Positions 44,850-55,336 are shown, counted from the stretch's first letter. The stretch is DNA of 64,000 nt from Symsagittifera roscoffensis (GCF_963678635.1 NC_087069.1:6801472-6865471), one strand, 5' to 3'. The notes: generated from the letters alone by a model not told the origin. Made by a program: numbers and translations.

Positions 44850-45915
44850 GATTTCACTCGGTTTCAATGGTTTTTTCAAGAATTCTATATTTATCAAACT
44901 TCAACAATCAATTTTTCCATTAACATTTTTGTAGCCTAATTTTTTTAAAATTAATTTGACTATTGCCTTGTTTCTAATTTTGAGCTAAAGGTTATCCGCG
45001 ACAGTTTTGAAGCGAGCAGTAAAAATTAAGAACAGATTAAAGATATTTGGTTAAGCTACATTTTGGTATCCATTTCAATTAATTTGATATACGTCGTAAT
45101 CGATATTTTTGTGCATTACACTTTCTGTATAGATAATTCATTCTTTGTCCGATTAGTCTGAAACTTTTCAGCATGCTTTTCAAATGTTCCTGAATTTAAA
45201 TCGATTTTTTTTTCAGGAAATCAATTTTTTTGTATACACTCAATACAAATCACGGAAAAATTTAAGCCAGTAAAAATTATATTACAAATGTTTTGTTGAA
45301 TTGATCCCCTCTTGAAAATGAACTTAGTATAACTATAAGATTTAGAATTAGAAAAAAAACACAAAAAAGTGTTAGCATTATGCAAAATATCTCAGTCACT
45401 AGACATTTTTCTGAGAGCATATCATTGGCACCGCCTCCGTCTTGCGAATAAATGCAAATTTGACCAGATAAATGTCTTTCATATCTCTTTGAGTGATAAT
45501 ATTGATTGAAATGTAATGTTGGAACGATCGTTTTGCGCTAAAGTGGACAAATATTTGGGGAGTTTTTTGAGCAATTTATCAAAGAATTAAAATTGCATCA
45601 TACAATTTTGTTAAGTCGTTTCACTTTTTTTTCATGAAAATAATATAATAATAAAATAAATTGTTTGCAAATTAGATTTCATCCGTTGTAAAAGTTACTA
45701 CATTTACAAACAACAAAATCACATTGCGAGAACGCCGTGGAACAGCCCGTTTTCAGAAAAAAAATTCAAAATTAAAAAAAATCCCTTTTGAAGAAAAGTT
45801 TCTTCCGGGATACTTTTTCACTAATGCTGTTTGATGGTTCACCATCCTAAGAACCGCTTCAAAACCAATGACTTTAAAATTCTGAAAGTGTTGACCAAAA
45901 ATCCCGCGTTTTTTC
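44850..45915. other. AT-rich DNA, inferred intronic
   Basis: Nothing recognised. It lies in the proposed first intron of the LIM gene. Confidence 0.35.
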
Positions 45916-45919
45916 AATT

Positions 45920-46094
45920 CGAGCCCCCCCCCCCCTCAAAATTAGTATAGATTGCCACCAAAGGCGCCTTTAGAAAAATTTTACGGTCAGTCAGCCAAAA
46001 ATGGAAATCTCAAAATAGTACCAAAGGGGGACCCTTTCGGTCGTCAGCGTGTCGAGTGTCCCACCCCCTCCCCCTAAACCCGCTACTGCCTTGA
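45920..46094 (-). mobile_element. G/C-run hAT-like family, short copy
   Basis: C10 run, GGGGGACCCTTTCGG and the end CCCCCTAAACCCGCTACTGC, the inverse of GCAGTAGCGGAATTAGGGG at 54,729. It is internally deleted. Confidence 0.6.
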
Positions 46095-46341
46095 ATGAAA
46101 TAATTTCATATGACTTGAATGAAATATTCTCATACAACCTTGAATTTAATAATGCATATTTTCCATTTAAATAACTTACTTTTAAGTTATGTGTTGAATA
46201 GTTGTTCTGAACGCACTTAAAAACCCTGGACGTTTCCCTTACGATATCATCGAGCGCCTGATTTTTTGTTGTATATTAATTAAATAACAAACAACATTAG
46301 TAACAGAAGATTTTTTGGCCCTGATTTTGATGTTATAACAA

Positions 46342-46542
46342 CTAGAAGCTGACACCATAGTATGTTACAGTCAGCAAAAAAACCATGGGGCTTAGAGTTT
46401 CCTTTTTTAGGTCTACCTGTCCGGAGTTTTTCATAATAGGAGCACAAATAGCTGCGGGTACCTTCAGTTGAACATAATGCAAGCAGATAGTTATCAAATC
46501 GTAACTATTTAAACTAGACAATGCTGTCAGTTTCGGGCTCAT
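46342..46542 (-). CDS. Possible exon or coding remnant (weak)
   Basis: A 66-codon minus-strand frame with a fairly balanced residue mix (SYDLITICLHYVQLKVPAAI, then CAPIMKNSGQ) followed by a donor-like CAG/GTAGAC at the end of NSGQ. No partner exon, domain or family recognised. It lies inside the proposed LIM intron on the opposite strand. Confidence 0.2.
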   Translation of the reverse strand: MSPKLTALSSLNSYDLITICLHYVQLKVPAAICAPIMKNSGQVDLKKETLSPMVFLLTVTYYGVSF

Positions 46543-46559
46543 TGCTATTCAAAATGTTA

Positions 46560-47730
46560 TCTATAAATTGACATAAGAAGTCTGTTCACGATTTTTCATC
46601 CTTCAAAATGGTAATTGGCGTTCTGTGGTTGCTTAGCTGTCAAAATATGCAATTTTTTCCTTAATTTATGCAAAAGTTCGACATTTTTGTTTCATTTCAG
46701 AAAAAACTTCTGATTACAAAAAAAATTGGGAAATTATGTTGGTGTATACGAATGTGGCACGCTTTGCCGCTCACAAATTTTGCCCCACACCTATTACGAG
46801 ACTTCACGTGCAGGGCAAAAACGTTCAGAGTGGCAAAATGAGACGCGAGTTCTTGTAAATTAGTTTACACTACAAGTATAACTTTTTTTGAATCGGTTTT
46901 CAGTTAAGCTCGAAGATAATTTGACTCGAGTATATAAAAATTGTCTACTTGACTTTATTTGTTTATCAGATTATATGATTTAAATGATTCATATTTTAAT
47001 TCGGAGTTCAATTTAGTATAGCTCTTTGAAATTGATGAAATATGAATAAAAAATAACGCAAGCCAGATGAAGTATCGATTTAGACTAAATTATACTTAAA
47101 TTTGAAACAAAAAAATGATTAAATTACCATTTTTTTTCATATTGTGTTAGCCGCTGAATAATAAAAGGGATATCAATAGGACTTTTGAAATGACCATCTA
47201 CATAAGAAACCGTTTCAAATCAAAGACATTGACTGGAAAGCACTGTTTCTTTTGGGTAATATATATTCCAAACTGTTTCTCAAAACGTGTGATAATTGAT
47301 CTGGCAGTTAAATAGATTAAATAATTTCCCTGGTGCTTTCGCGGTATTTCGAGGCTTCAAAGAATAGTACCATTAATGGGACTTTTGTAATTTAACTGAT
47401 GTAGAAAAGCACCTTATGAGGTCAATTGAGGTATGAATTGATAATTTTGTAAGTCGTGATTTGCGAAGCAAAAACAGTTGATGAATAGTGTCAAAGTTCA
47501 GAAAAATAACCTTTTATGATAATTAAGGTGGCAAACATTACATAGACATAAAACTGCACCCAAATGTTAAAATTTGGGATATTGGATTATAATTGTCTAC
47601 AATTCGGCCAAAGACATTTGAGCCTATATGAAATGTAGACAATTCAGCTTAGAATACACAGACAATTCAGTCGCAGACATTTCAGGCAGTTTTTCAAAAA
47701 GGGTTAGATTCAAAAAAAAATTGGAATTGG
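46560..47730. other. AT-rich DNA, inferred intronic
   Basis: A moderately GC-rich patch at ~46,745-46,850 (GGCACGCTTTGCCGCTCAC and CCCCACACC) is unexplained; otherwise nothing recognised. Confidence 0.35.
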
Positions 47731-47734
47731 AGTT

Positions 47735-48261
47735 AATTTGGATCTTTTGTGTCAAATGTTTGTTGTTGAAATGATAAAAAAAACATAAGATTAAGAAGTG
47801 TCGGTAATGGAAAAATTGAACATGAAATTGGATTATGAAAATTTTTTGTGCCAACTTTTTTCTATGTTCCGTCTTTTAGGAAAAAGAGGAATATATCAGC
47901 TCGGCGTACTTTTTTCATACCAATTTCCCAAAAGTTTTTGCTCCCTCGTGGGATCGTGATTTACAAAGGAAGAACCAGGTGTGCGCAAGACTATAGTATT
48001 CTGCCATGAGACTGTCTTAACTGCTCGTTTTATTTTTTTTTACTCGGCGAGTTAACACGCACTACAGAATCGCGCCAAATTGAATTGAGTCAAAAAGATA
48101 ATTATTCTTACCAATTATATGCAAAAAGTCAAAACTTAACAATAAGACTCGTTATTATGAGCGTAAAATTCCAAATTTTGCCAATAAATAATTTATCGAA
48201 ATTTCTTCGCGATCAATAAAAGTGCAGTCGGAATTTTCAGAGCATTGCTCTGACAACGAGC
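47735..48261 (+). mobile_element. HINE-3 element, copy 2, cut by assembly gap
   Basis: Matches 43,735-44,256 with only scattered differences. The hairpin reads CAGAGCATTGCTCTG. The sequence stops in the tail (ACAACGAGC) where the N run begins. Confidence 0.75.
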
Positions 48262-48461
48262 NNNNNNNNNNNNNNNNNNNNNNNNNNNNNNNNNNNNNNN
48301 NNNNNNNNNNNNNNNNNNNNNNNNNNNNNNNNNNNNNNNNNNNNNNNNNNNNNNNNNNNNNNNNNNNNNNNNNNNNNNNNNNNNNNNNNNNNNNNNNNNN
48401 NNNNNNNNNNNNNNNNNNNNNNNNNNNNNNNNNNNNNNNNNNNNNNNNNNNNNNNNNNNNN
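48262..48461. other. Assembly gap, 200 Ns
   Basis: Exactly 200 N characters, a typical placeholder length; the real gap size is unknown. It begins within the 3' tail of a repeat that has a near-identical copy 4 kb upstream, so a repeat-induced break is likely. Confidence 0.95.
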
Positions 48462-49355
48462 TGACTCATTTGTCATCAAAACTCACTATTGGCGTTTTGT
48501 TTTAATTTCCCACCTTAAAATGGTGACGGGGAATTTTTAAGAAATCTCAAATTTCATTTCGAAATTTTGAAATGAAATTTGTTTGAAAATATAATGCGAC
48601 ATCTTTCTGAATGGCGTAATCATAACGGTTTGAGAGCTCTAGGTGTCTTATTCTCAAGGGACCTGGTTATTTTTAAAGGACCACTCTATCATAGTAGTAC
48701 CGAAAATATTTCAAATATCAAAATTTTGTTCCAATTATTTTTTGATCCAATTAGTTAAAGGGAGGATAAACCGAGGAAAAAGCATCACTTTTGCATGTGA
48801 AGAGGACTGAGTCCACATGGGCTATGGTAAATCTAGGAGCTGAAAAAAAATCTAGGAGCTGAAAATTTTTTTTTGTTATTTTTTTTCACCGGTCGGATAT
48901 TGAATGATCTACAGCCTTTATACGAACAGTCTTTGATATTTTTACGAAGACATTTATACATTTGAAAATACTTGTTATCCAACTGATGATCCAGATTTAT
49001 TTTTACTGTTTGGTGGCCAGAATTTTTTGAAGCTTTTCTTTCTTAAAGCTTTTTACCTTTTAAGTCAGGGAATGAACGACTAATAGCTTATATTCGAGCA
49101 GTCTTTGGTTCAAGAAGAAAGACAGTTTAAGAAAGAGAAACAGTTTTTGGAAAGTTTTTGGAAAAAAAAACTATTTATAACTTATTGAAAGTAAGCCTAA
49201 ATTTATTTAAAATGCAACAACAGAATATTCGACTGGATATTAATATTTTGAAGCATGATATTATTTCTACTCTTATAATTATAGTAATATAAACTTTTTT
49301 CTGTTAAACTTTATTAATAATTCTACGGGTATATTTATTAGTTTAAACTTCATTT
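48462..49355. other. AT-rich DNA, inferred intronic
   Basis: Contains a doubled AAAATCTAGGAGCTGAAAA motif (~48,830-48,868) and two related GAGCAGTCTTTG... segments (~49,097 and ~48,924). No gene. Confidence 0.35.
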
Positions 49356-49359
49356 GCAG

Positions 49360-49502
49360 GGGTTGTGAAATACACTAGAGATCGGAAGTTGTTCTTCCAC
49401 AAAGAGTGTTTCAAGTGCAGCAAGTGTGGCCACAGAATAGGGGGCAAGTACAAGACCACTCCCCACGGATACATTCAACACTTCCCCGAATGCCACGGGA
49501 GG
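49360..49502 (+). CDS. LIM-domain exon, variant A (second half of the finger)
   Basis: The exon follows a good acceptor (TTTGCAG) and reads VVKYTRDRKLFFHKECFKC then SKCGHRIGGKYK, ending FPECHGR before GTAACA at 49,503. HKECFKCSKC gives the H-x2-C-x2-C-x2-C centre of a LIM domain. The last zinc pair is weaker: after CSKC comes H at +18 and C at +22 (H-x3-C), not the usual C/H-x2-C. It starts in the same phase as the exon at 50,675 and shares HKECFKC and RIGGKYK with it, so the two are duplicates. It ends in phase 0, while the next exon needs one leftover base, so the two cannot be joined in frame; they look like alternatives, or this one is decaying. A G-rich transposon starts ~30 bp downstream. 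Confidence 0.65.
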
Positions 49503-49534
49503 GTAACAATAACAGCACATAATGTGGTTTTTAC

Positions 49535-50110
49535 GGGAGGGGGGGGGGGGGGTGAGGTGAGGTGGGGTACAAGGGGAGGGGGGTTTCTTCAGAGGTTTCT
49601 TCTAGCAAAACAGAGGTTTCTGGTTTTTTCGGCGTTTACGGACAGTAAATTGGACGGAAAAGTGCGCGCCGATAAAAAAAAAACAAAAAATTGGTCAAAA
49701 AAACCTGGTCCAAAAATATTCGAAAACAAATTTTTTCTAAAATTTTTCTAAAATGTTCTAAAATTTTTTGCGGAGGCTGTACAGAAAGTGTTGGAAAAAT
49801 AAGGCTATTTTAGACTTTTAGGACTGATCAGAAACTCAATTTTACCGACCAAATTGTGATCAAGGTTTTATTTTATCGTCTCAGATGGCCGATGTTTCAT
49901 CACCAAGGTGACAATTTTGGTAATTTTGTCCTGACAGCAAAATTTGGCCAACTAGCCTTTCAATTTTTCTATCGCTCTTTTAAACGCTCCTTTCGAACGC
50001 AACTGTATGCTCCAAATTTTGTTCTTGTTTCGCTTTTAGAAATGGCTGGCCTAAAAAAGTCAAAAAATTTTTTAAACCCCTTTCGCCAACAAAAAAAAAC
50101 TGCGCACGCA
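49535..50110 (+). mobile_element. G/C-run hAT-like family copy
   Basis: A G14 run, AAGTGCGCGCCGATAAAAAA and AAAAAATTGGTC resemble the copies at 24.3, 39.2 and 52 kb. The 88-codon frame at 49,856-50,122 lies in it and is not supported as a gene. Confidence 0.5.
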
Positions 50111-50254
50111 ACTCCCATTTAAAACACTAAAATAGCTGGAAAGAAGAATTGAAATTTAACCGTTTTTTTTTTCTATATGTCATTACCATATATGGAGTTT
50201 TAAATTGTCTCCCATAATATGTCAGCGCGAAAAGCGTTCTATTGGTGAGTACAA

Positions 50255-50356
50255 TCAGTTTCCCTCGTATACTTCGGTACCTGGTGGGAGAAGAGATCGA
50301 CACTTGAAACACTCTTCGTGGAAGTACGACTTGTTATTCTGCTCTCGTGACGTCGG
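50255..50356 (-). pseudogene. Inverted, damaged LIM exon copy
   Basis: On the minus strand, after an acceptor-like TTCATAG, the reading is PTSREQNNKSYFHEECFKC then RSLLPPGTEVYEGN and a stop. HEECFKC matches the LIM H-x2-C-x2-C core and the nucleotide string CACGAAGAGTGTTTCAAGTG closely matches both plus-strand LIM exons. The fourth cysteine (x2-C) is missing. A donor-like CAG/GTACCG occurs within PPGT. It sits between the two plus-strand LIM exons, so it probably arose by inverted duplication, and is probably not used. Confidence 0.5.
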
Positions 50357-50674
50357 CTATGAAGACACTATGCCACGTAGTGACAATTTACTATAAAAAA
50401 GTATTTTTTCTTTTGTATGCACTTTCGGCTTTCCTTGAAAGCTTTCGGTTCTGGAAAAGCTTACACTTGTTTTCTAAGACTGTTTGTTGTTGTTTCCCAA
50501 AAAAAGGGAACAAAAAATAAATTAAACTTTTATTATAAGTTCTTTTTTAAGAAAACATACATACTTACCTTAGAAAACTCATTACTTTTCATTAGAAAAC
50601 GTTTGCTTCGAGGAAGTTTTATTTCCTTTCAACGAAGTTTTTTTTTTGAAAAATTGAATTAGTGTTTTTTTTAG

Positions 50675-50811
50675 GCGCGACGAAGATCACAAAGAATAGA
50701 AAGTATTACCACAAAGAGTGTTTCAAGTGTGGCTTCTGTCACAAGCGGATAGGGGGAAAATACAAGCTGGTCAAGGGAAGACACTTCCACTACAAGTGCA
50801 AGGCCATTTAG
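50675..50811 (+). CDS. LIM-domain exon, variant B, with stop codon
   Basis: After a T-rich acceptor (TTTTTTTTAG) the exon reads a split codon, ATKITKNRKYY, HKECFKCGFCHKRIGGKYK, LVKGRHFHYKCKAI and TAG at 50,809-50,811. It gives H-x2-C-x2-C-x2-C followed by 16 residues and H-x2-C, a complete second half of a LIM zinc finger. Joined to the start exon through the 42,178 donor, the protein would be about 57 residues: a single LIM domain with almost nothing else, smaller than most single-LIM proteins such as CRIP. No AATAAA signal is obvious in the next 100 bp. This is the better-preserved of the LIM exons. Confidence 0.65.
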
Positions 50812-50814
50812 ACC

Positions 50815-50890
50815 ACCCACAAGGCCATACACAAGGCCATGCACAAAGCAATTAATTCATAAAGCTATACGCAAAGCCACACAAGTTAGT
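50815..50890 (+). repeat. Short imperfect tandem repeat after LIM stop codon
   Basis: CACAAGGCCATA recurs about every 12-13 bp with substitutions (CACAAGGCCATG, CACAAAGCAATT). It continues the AAGGCCAT wording of the last LIM codons, so it may have grown from the exon end by slippage. Confidence 0.6.
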
Positions 50891-50924
50891 ATGGGGGTGG
50901 GATAAAGAGTGGCCCGGGTCGAGA

Positions 50925-51165
50925 TCCCGCTCAAAAACCGCTCAAGATTTGAGCGGTTTGAGCGGTTTTCCAGCAAGATTTGAGCGGTTTGAGCGGTTTG
51001 GGCGGTTTGGGCGTTTTTTTTGGAAAAACCGCTCAAACCGCTCAAATCTTGCTTAAAAAATCGCTCAAAAACCGCTCATTTCTTGCGGTGATTTTTGAAC
51101 GGTTTTTCAAGCAAGATTTGAGCGTTTTTTGAGCGGTTTTTGAGCGGTCTTCCCGGGTCGAGGTC
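50925..51165. repeat. GAGCGGTTT satellite-like array with inverted blocks
   Basis: Repeated GAGCGGTTT and its complement AAACCGCTC, with ATTTGAGCGG and GCAAGATTTGAGCGG spacing words. Blocks in both directions lie next to each other, so the array can fold on itself. A minus-strand frame across it (50,857-51,045) only encodes the repeat. Confidence 0.75.
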
Positions 51166-51184
51166 CCAGACTCAGGTTACGTCG

Positions 51185-51260
51185 AAACCCCCCCCCCCCC
51201 CACCAACGTACAAACGTACCCCCCCCCCCCCCTCAACGTAACCCCCTCACGTTTAACCAT
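51185..51260. repeat. Poly-C clusters
   Basis: Two C14-16 runs separated by ACCAACGTACAAACGTA and followed by shorter C runs and AACGTA words. Confidence 0.8.
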
Positions 51261-51304
51261 CCCCCCACGAAACCTCCAACCACGACGTGCCCCCTCTCTC
51301 TCTA

Positions 51305-51384
51305 GTCTTACCCACAGTAAACAGGTCTTACCCACAGTAAACAGGTCTTACCCACAGTAAACTGGTCTTACCCACAGTAAACTG
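51305..51384 (+). repeat. Four 20-bp tandem repeats
   Basis: Unit GTCTTACCCACAGTAAACAG, four copies, the last two ending in TGG where the first two end in AGG. Confidence 0.9.
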
Positions 51385-51646
51385 GCTTTACGGCGGTTTC
51401 AACATCAAAATGCAACACAATTCTACTGGCTAGTCAACTCAACTGACTGTGAATGGTGTAGTTAAAGCAAGCTTGCTGACCGAGTTCAACCTATTTCTCC
51501 TTAAGAAGCAACCTCATTCAGACCCTGTTTCTTCTGACTTACCCATCATACATACCTTCATGGGCACATTGCTTTGTTTCTTCATTCTGCATTAGTAAGA
51601 GGTGGCATCAGTAGAACAAATACAGCGAATATTAAGCTTCCAGCAA

Positions 51647-51719
51647 GTCCGCATAGACTAACGGATAAGGCGTCTGACTTCGAATCAGAAGATTGCTGGT
51701 TCGAATCCCTCTGTGGTCG
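51647..51719 (+). tRNA. tRNA-Arg(TCG)-like sequence, probably degenerate
   Basis: A 73-base tRNA pattern with a perfect 5-bp anticodon stem (TCTGA/TCAGA) around loop CTTCGAA, so the anticodon is TCG (arginine CGA codons). The A-box region (TAGACTAACGGATAAGG) and B-box (GGTTCGAATCC) are clear and a T5 run follows within ~5 bases. However there are mismatches: position 2/71 in the acceptor, one in the D stem and two in the T stem. It could still be transcribed; folding stability is doubtful. Confidence 0.65.
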
Positions 51720-51737
51720 ACTTTTTATTATTAAATC

Positions 51738-51915
51738 TTGCGCGGTTTTTGAGCGGTTTTTTTAGATAAACCGCCCAAAACCGTTGAAATCTTGCGCCGT
51801 TTTTGAGCGGTTTTTTTAGATTAACCGTTCAAAAACCGCTCAAACCGCTTATTTTGAAGCAAGATTTTGAGCGTAATTGTCTAAAAAAACCGCTCAAACC
51901 GCTCAAATCTTGCTT
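51738..51915. repeat. GAGCGGTTT array, second block
   Basis: Same words as 50,925-51,165 (GAGCGGTTTTT, AACCGCTCAAA, AAATCTTGC) in both orientations, on the other side of the tRNA-like sequence. Confidence 0.75.
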
Positions 51916-51935
51916 CAAATTAGGTGAAAAATCTC

Positions 51936-52345
51936 GAGTCGGGGGGCAATCGACCCCCCCCCCCTCAATTCTGGTTGCCAAATTTTTCCAAAGGATCTTT
52001 CTTTGGCTTGTAGTTGTACGACATGCATTTTTTGCTAACCTTCGGCGCCAATATGAATTATTTTGAGGGGGAGCGCGCGCCGAAAGAACGCAATTTTTTG
52101 GCCAAAGTTTTCCAAAAAAGGGCCTAAAAACGCCTTTTTTAACATGTTTTTTTTAGTTTGCCGGCGATGCAGAATTTTTTTTTTTGACAAAATAGGGTCC
52201 GTATTGTATTTTAAGAGAGCACGGAAAATAAAACTGTTCGACCTAAAAAAAAAAGTTTGGCAAAATTTTCAAACTTTTCAAAATTTTTCGAAAAAAAACC
52301 CCACCCTAAAAAACTTCTGGGGAGGGGGGTTGTTGGGTTATTAAC
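51936..52345 (+). mobile_element. G/C-run hAT-like family copy
   Basis: C13 run, CTGGTTGCCAAATTTTTCC, GGGGGAGCGCGCGCCGAAAG, AATAGGGTCCGTATTG, ending near a GGGGAGGGGGG run. The best-preserved internal copy of this family here. The open frames (52,063-52,344) belong to it. Confidence 0.6.
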
Positions 52346-52349
52346 TTTT

Positions 52350-53635
52350 TCCCCGATTTTAAAAGGGGAGATTCACTACAAAATGCAATATTTGTATGAC
52401 CTTAACCATTTAATTTTCAGGGTTGTATATTATGTACAATAGGGTTGGAGATATCTTTAACTTTTAACAAGATGAGCTTTATGTACCGAAAGAAAAATAA
52501 TCATCAGTTTAGGTCGTTCATTTGGTCAAAAGTTTTGCTTTTACAACCAAATCATAATTTAGTATTCTGAACTTCTGGGCCGTTAAGAGAACATTCCGGG
52601 GCAGTGCAATTTTTTGTGGATTCTGCATAAAAAGGCTGAAAAGGCAGTGGCGGGAACTCGCAACAAAGCCATTTTTCTCAGTTTTTTTTGCTGTAGTGAC
52701 ATCCAAAAACAGATGATTGAAACAAAATTCTCTAAAAATGCCAGAAAAGTTTAAAAAACGCTCGATAAAAAATATTACATTAGTGATATGAAATCCGCGA
52801 CTAGAACTTGTCTCGAAATCTGGACTTTGTTTGCGGAACTTGCATCATATTTGTCGAATCCGGTAACATGTAGAAATGACATGTTGAAAGGAAGGCATTC
52901 AAAGCATTCGAAACCATTGGGTTTCTCTCGGAAGCTAAAGGCAACTAAACTTGTGTCAGCTGCTGATTTTCATTAAAAACGCAGCAGTTTATGAAACCTG
53001 CAGAAAAAAGTTAATCCCCGAACTGGCGTTTTTCTCAAACGCGGACGATAAATAAAAAATATCAAAAATCGATCGTCATCAGAAAAGTTGCATTTTATCT
53101 TAAATCATGACACCTGCTGAAAACAGAAGCTTTCTCTTTTCTGAGCCAACATAAACTACAGAAATATGAATAAAACATCCATGAGTTATAATTACAAGTG
53201 AATCAAGATTTGTCATTGGATTCCACAGACAATAGTTAAGAACGTGTTGCTAAAGTCTGCACTTAATTTTCGCGGCAACTTGCTCTTTAATGTTCGTATT
53301 TTTTCTTTCGACCACGCTTAACTGATTACAGCAAGGTCATAATTCTTTTAAAATTTGCAAAAATCGACTACTAAAACGCGGAATATACTAGAAAATTGCG
53401 GAATCCGCTTCCTTTTTTGTAATCTACTTACAAATTGCGGACTCTCCGCTACTTTTTTGAATCCACTACTAAGTGCAACTTTTGTATAACGCGAATTTTG
53501 CGACACATTTTATGAGCCAATAAATTCAACACAAGGGGTATTTTGTTTTGCTTTCCTCACTAATTTGGTTCTTAGGTTCACCAGTTTTTATTTAACTTTT
53601 TAAGAGTTACAAATGTAGTAAATAATATTTTTAAA
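52350..53635. other. Spacer, nothing recognised
   Basis: A 62-codon frame at 52,788-52,976 is moderately balanced (SKHSKPLGFSRKLKATKL) but unrecognised. At 53,370-53,470 the words TTGCGGAATCCGCT and TTGCGGACTCTCCGCTAC form a loose repeat. Confidence 0.35.
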
Positions 53636-53639
53636 TCGG

Positions 53640-54050
53640 TCTTGGTGAGAAAAGGGGAGATCTGAATTTGCAGTCTTCGATTTCTTTTCAAATTCACTTT
53701 ATTTCATTTGTTGAAAGGAAGTCAAACTTCACTATCGAAGATCAAACTTCACAAGAAAACGTGATCGACTGAAGTTATTGAAAATAAAATTTATTTTATA
53801 GATTTTCCATCGAAATCAAAAATTTACTCATTGATTCAGTCTTCTTAAATTGGGTTATTTTTATCTAAAAAATGTCGATCACAAATTGTTTTTTTTTGAA
53901 AAATTATAAAATTTTGAGGCCATTTATTTGATATATACATTTTAAAATTAGATAATTAAAGTTTTTTTTTCAAAATCATGTCGAAGTTTTTTTTTCGATT
54001 TCTTTCATGACTCTTTTGAACTGTTTGTATCTTTTAAAGGCTTCGCACGG
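53640..54050 (+). mobile_element. HINE-2 fragment, old
   Basis: Resembles 55,500-55,790 in order (GTTGAAAGGAAGTCA, ACTTCACTATCGAAG, TTTCTTTCATGACTCTTTTG). No 3' hairpin seen. Confidence 0.4.
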
Positions 54051-54054
54051 GTTC

Positions 54055-54720
54055 CACAGGTATAAAGACAAGTTACTGTGTATTTCAATCATGTATCACA
54101 CTGACTATAAAAATTTCTCTATAGTACTCGAGCTCGGAAACAAATTTGGCACTTAAATAAATCAATTTGAAACATTACCCTTCTCGCAAAAAGTGGTTGG
54201 CTTATGGTTTCTACAATTAAGTTAGTGATCCCGCTAAAAATATAGATTTAAATTTATTTAAAAGTTTCAAATTTGATCCGAAATTCAAGTTGAAACTATC
54301 AAACTGAATAGATTCTGAAAGGTTTTCAATGTTTTTTTGCTTTTGCAGTTTTTATACATATAACAGAGTTTAGTTAAGAAATAAGATGCTTTTTCAAACT
54401 AATTTTTTGCAGTACATTCATGGGTTAGGAAAAATTACCTTGGAAAAAATTGTAGCTGCAGATTTAGTTTTTTTTTTATTTTGCTTAGATTATAAAAATC
54501 TTCTGCAAAACTATTGAAGAACAGTATAGATCTTTTTATTTATTTTCACAAACAGTTACTGTTGTTTATGAGGAAATATAAGTATCAAGCTTTAATAAAG
54601 ATCCTTCTTAGGTTTATTTTTTTTGCAGTAGAAAAACTTTTCTGTTATTTTAACTTCAAAATAAACAATTTTTTACTAAATTATTAGTTGGAAAGAAATC
54701 GATTGAAATGAAATTTTGAT
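54055..54720. other. AT-rich spacer
   Basis: Nothing recognised. Confidence 0.35.
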
Positions 54721-54727
54721 AATTTTT

Positions 54728-55135
54728 AGCAGTAGCGGAATTAGGGGGAGGGGGAACGTTCCCATTTTCCCCCATGGATTCAACCCTCTGCCGACCCAAG
54801 GGGTCCCCCGTTTTTACTATTTTGTACCATTTTGTCTGAGTGACTCTACAATTGATCTGAATGAACCGTGAGCGCCGGTATATATATACTAACTTTTAAG
54901 CTGGAGCGCAATTTTTCTGTCATGGCTTTTTGACATGTCTTTTTTCAAAAACCTGCTGAGCGGACAACTTGGTCAAAACAGAATCTTTATAGTGATTTGT
55001 GAATGCTCACAAACGCAATTTGTTGACGTAAAAAAGTCATACCTGCCAAGTTATCTGATTTTGCATGGAAAACAAAAAAAAAACAAAAAAACTAAAACAC
55101 AACCGAACTCAAAGCTCTTCCCGTTTTTTAAATAG
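54728..55135 (+). mobile_element. G/C-run hAT-like family copy
   Basis: Left end GCAGTAGCGGAATTAGGGGG, then GCCGACCCAAGGGGTCCCCC and CTGGAGCGCAATTTTTC. The right end is unclear. Confidence 0.55.
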
Positions 55136-55336
55136 TCGGATCAACAAAAATTTTTCATGCAGTAAAAATGGATTTCTTAATATAGCTTTTTAAAGTGGTA
55201 GACGTTTTGCGAAAACTTGGCAACTGATATTGCTAGCATCATGAAATTTCAGTTGCCAATTTTTCGCAAATCGAAAATTCTACCAATCGAAAAAGATAAA
55301 TTACGAAACTCATTTTCTGTTGAACGAAGTTCTCTT

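Noticed and set aside
48155-48479. Frames running through the N block
   Set aside because: They exist only because Ns contain no stop codons.
49365-49751. 128-codon reading of the LIM exon into downstream sequence
   Set aside because: Beyond HGR at 49,502 the frame crosses a donor-like GTAACA, then a G14 run and transposon sequence; the glycine tract is not credible protein.
49856-50122. 88-codon plus-strand frame near LIM exons
   Set aside because: It falls in the G-rich transposon copy; no LIM or other motif.
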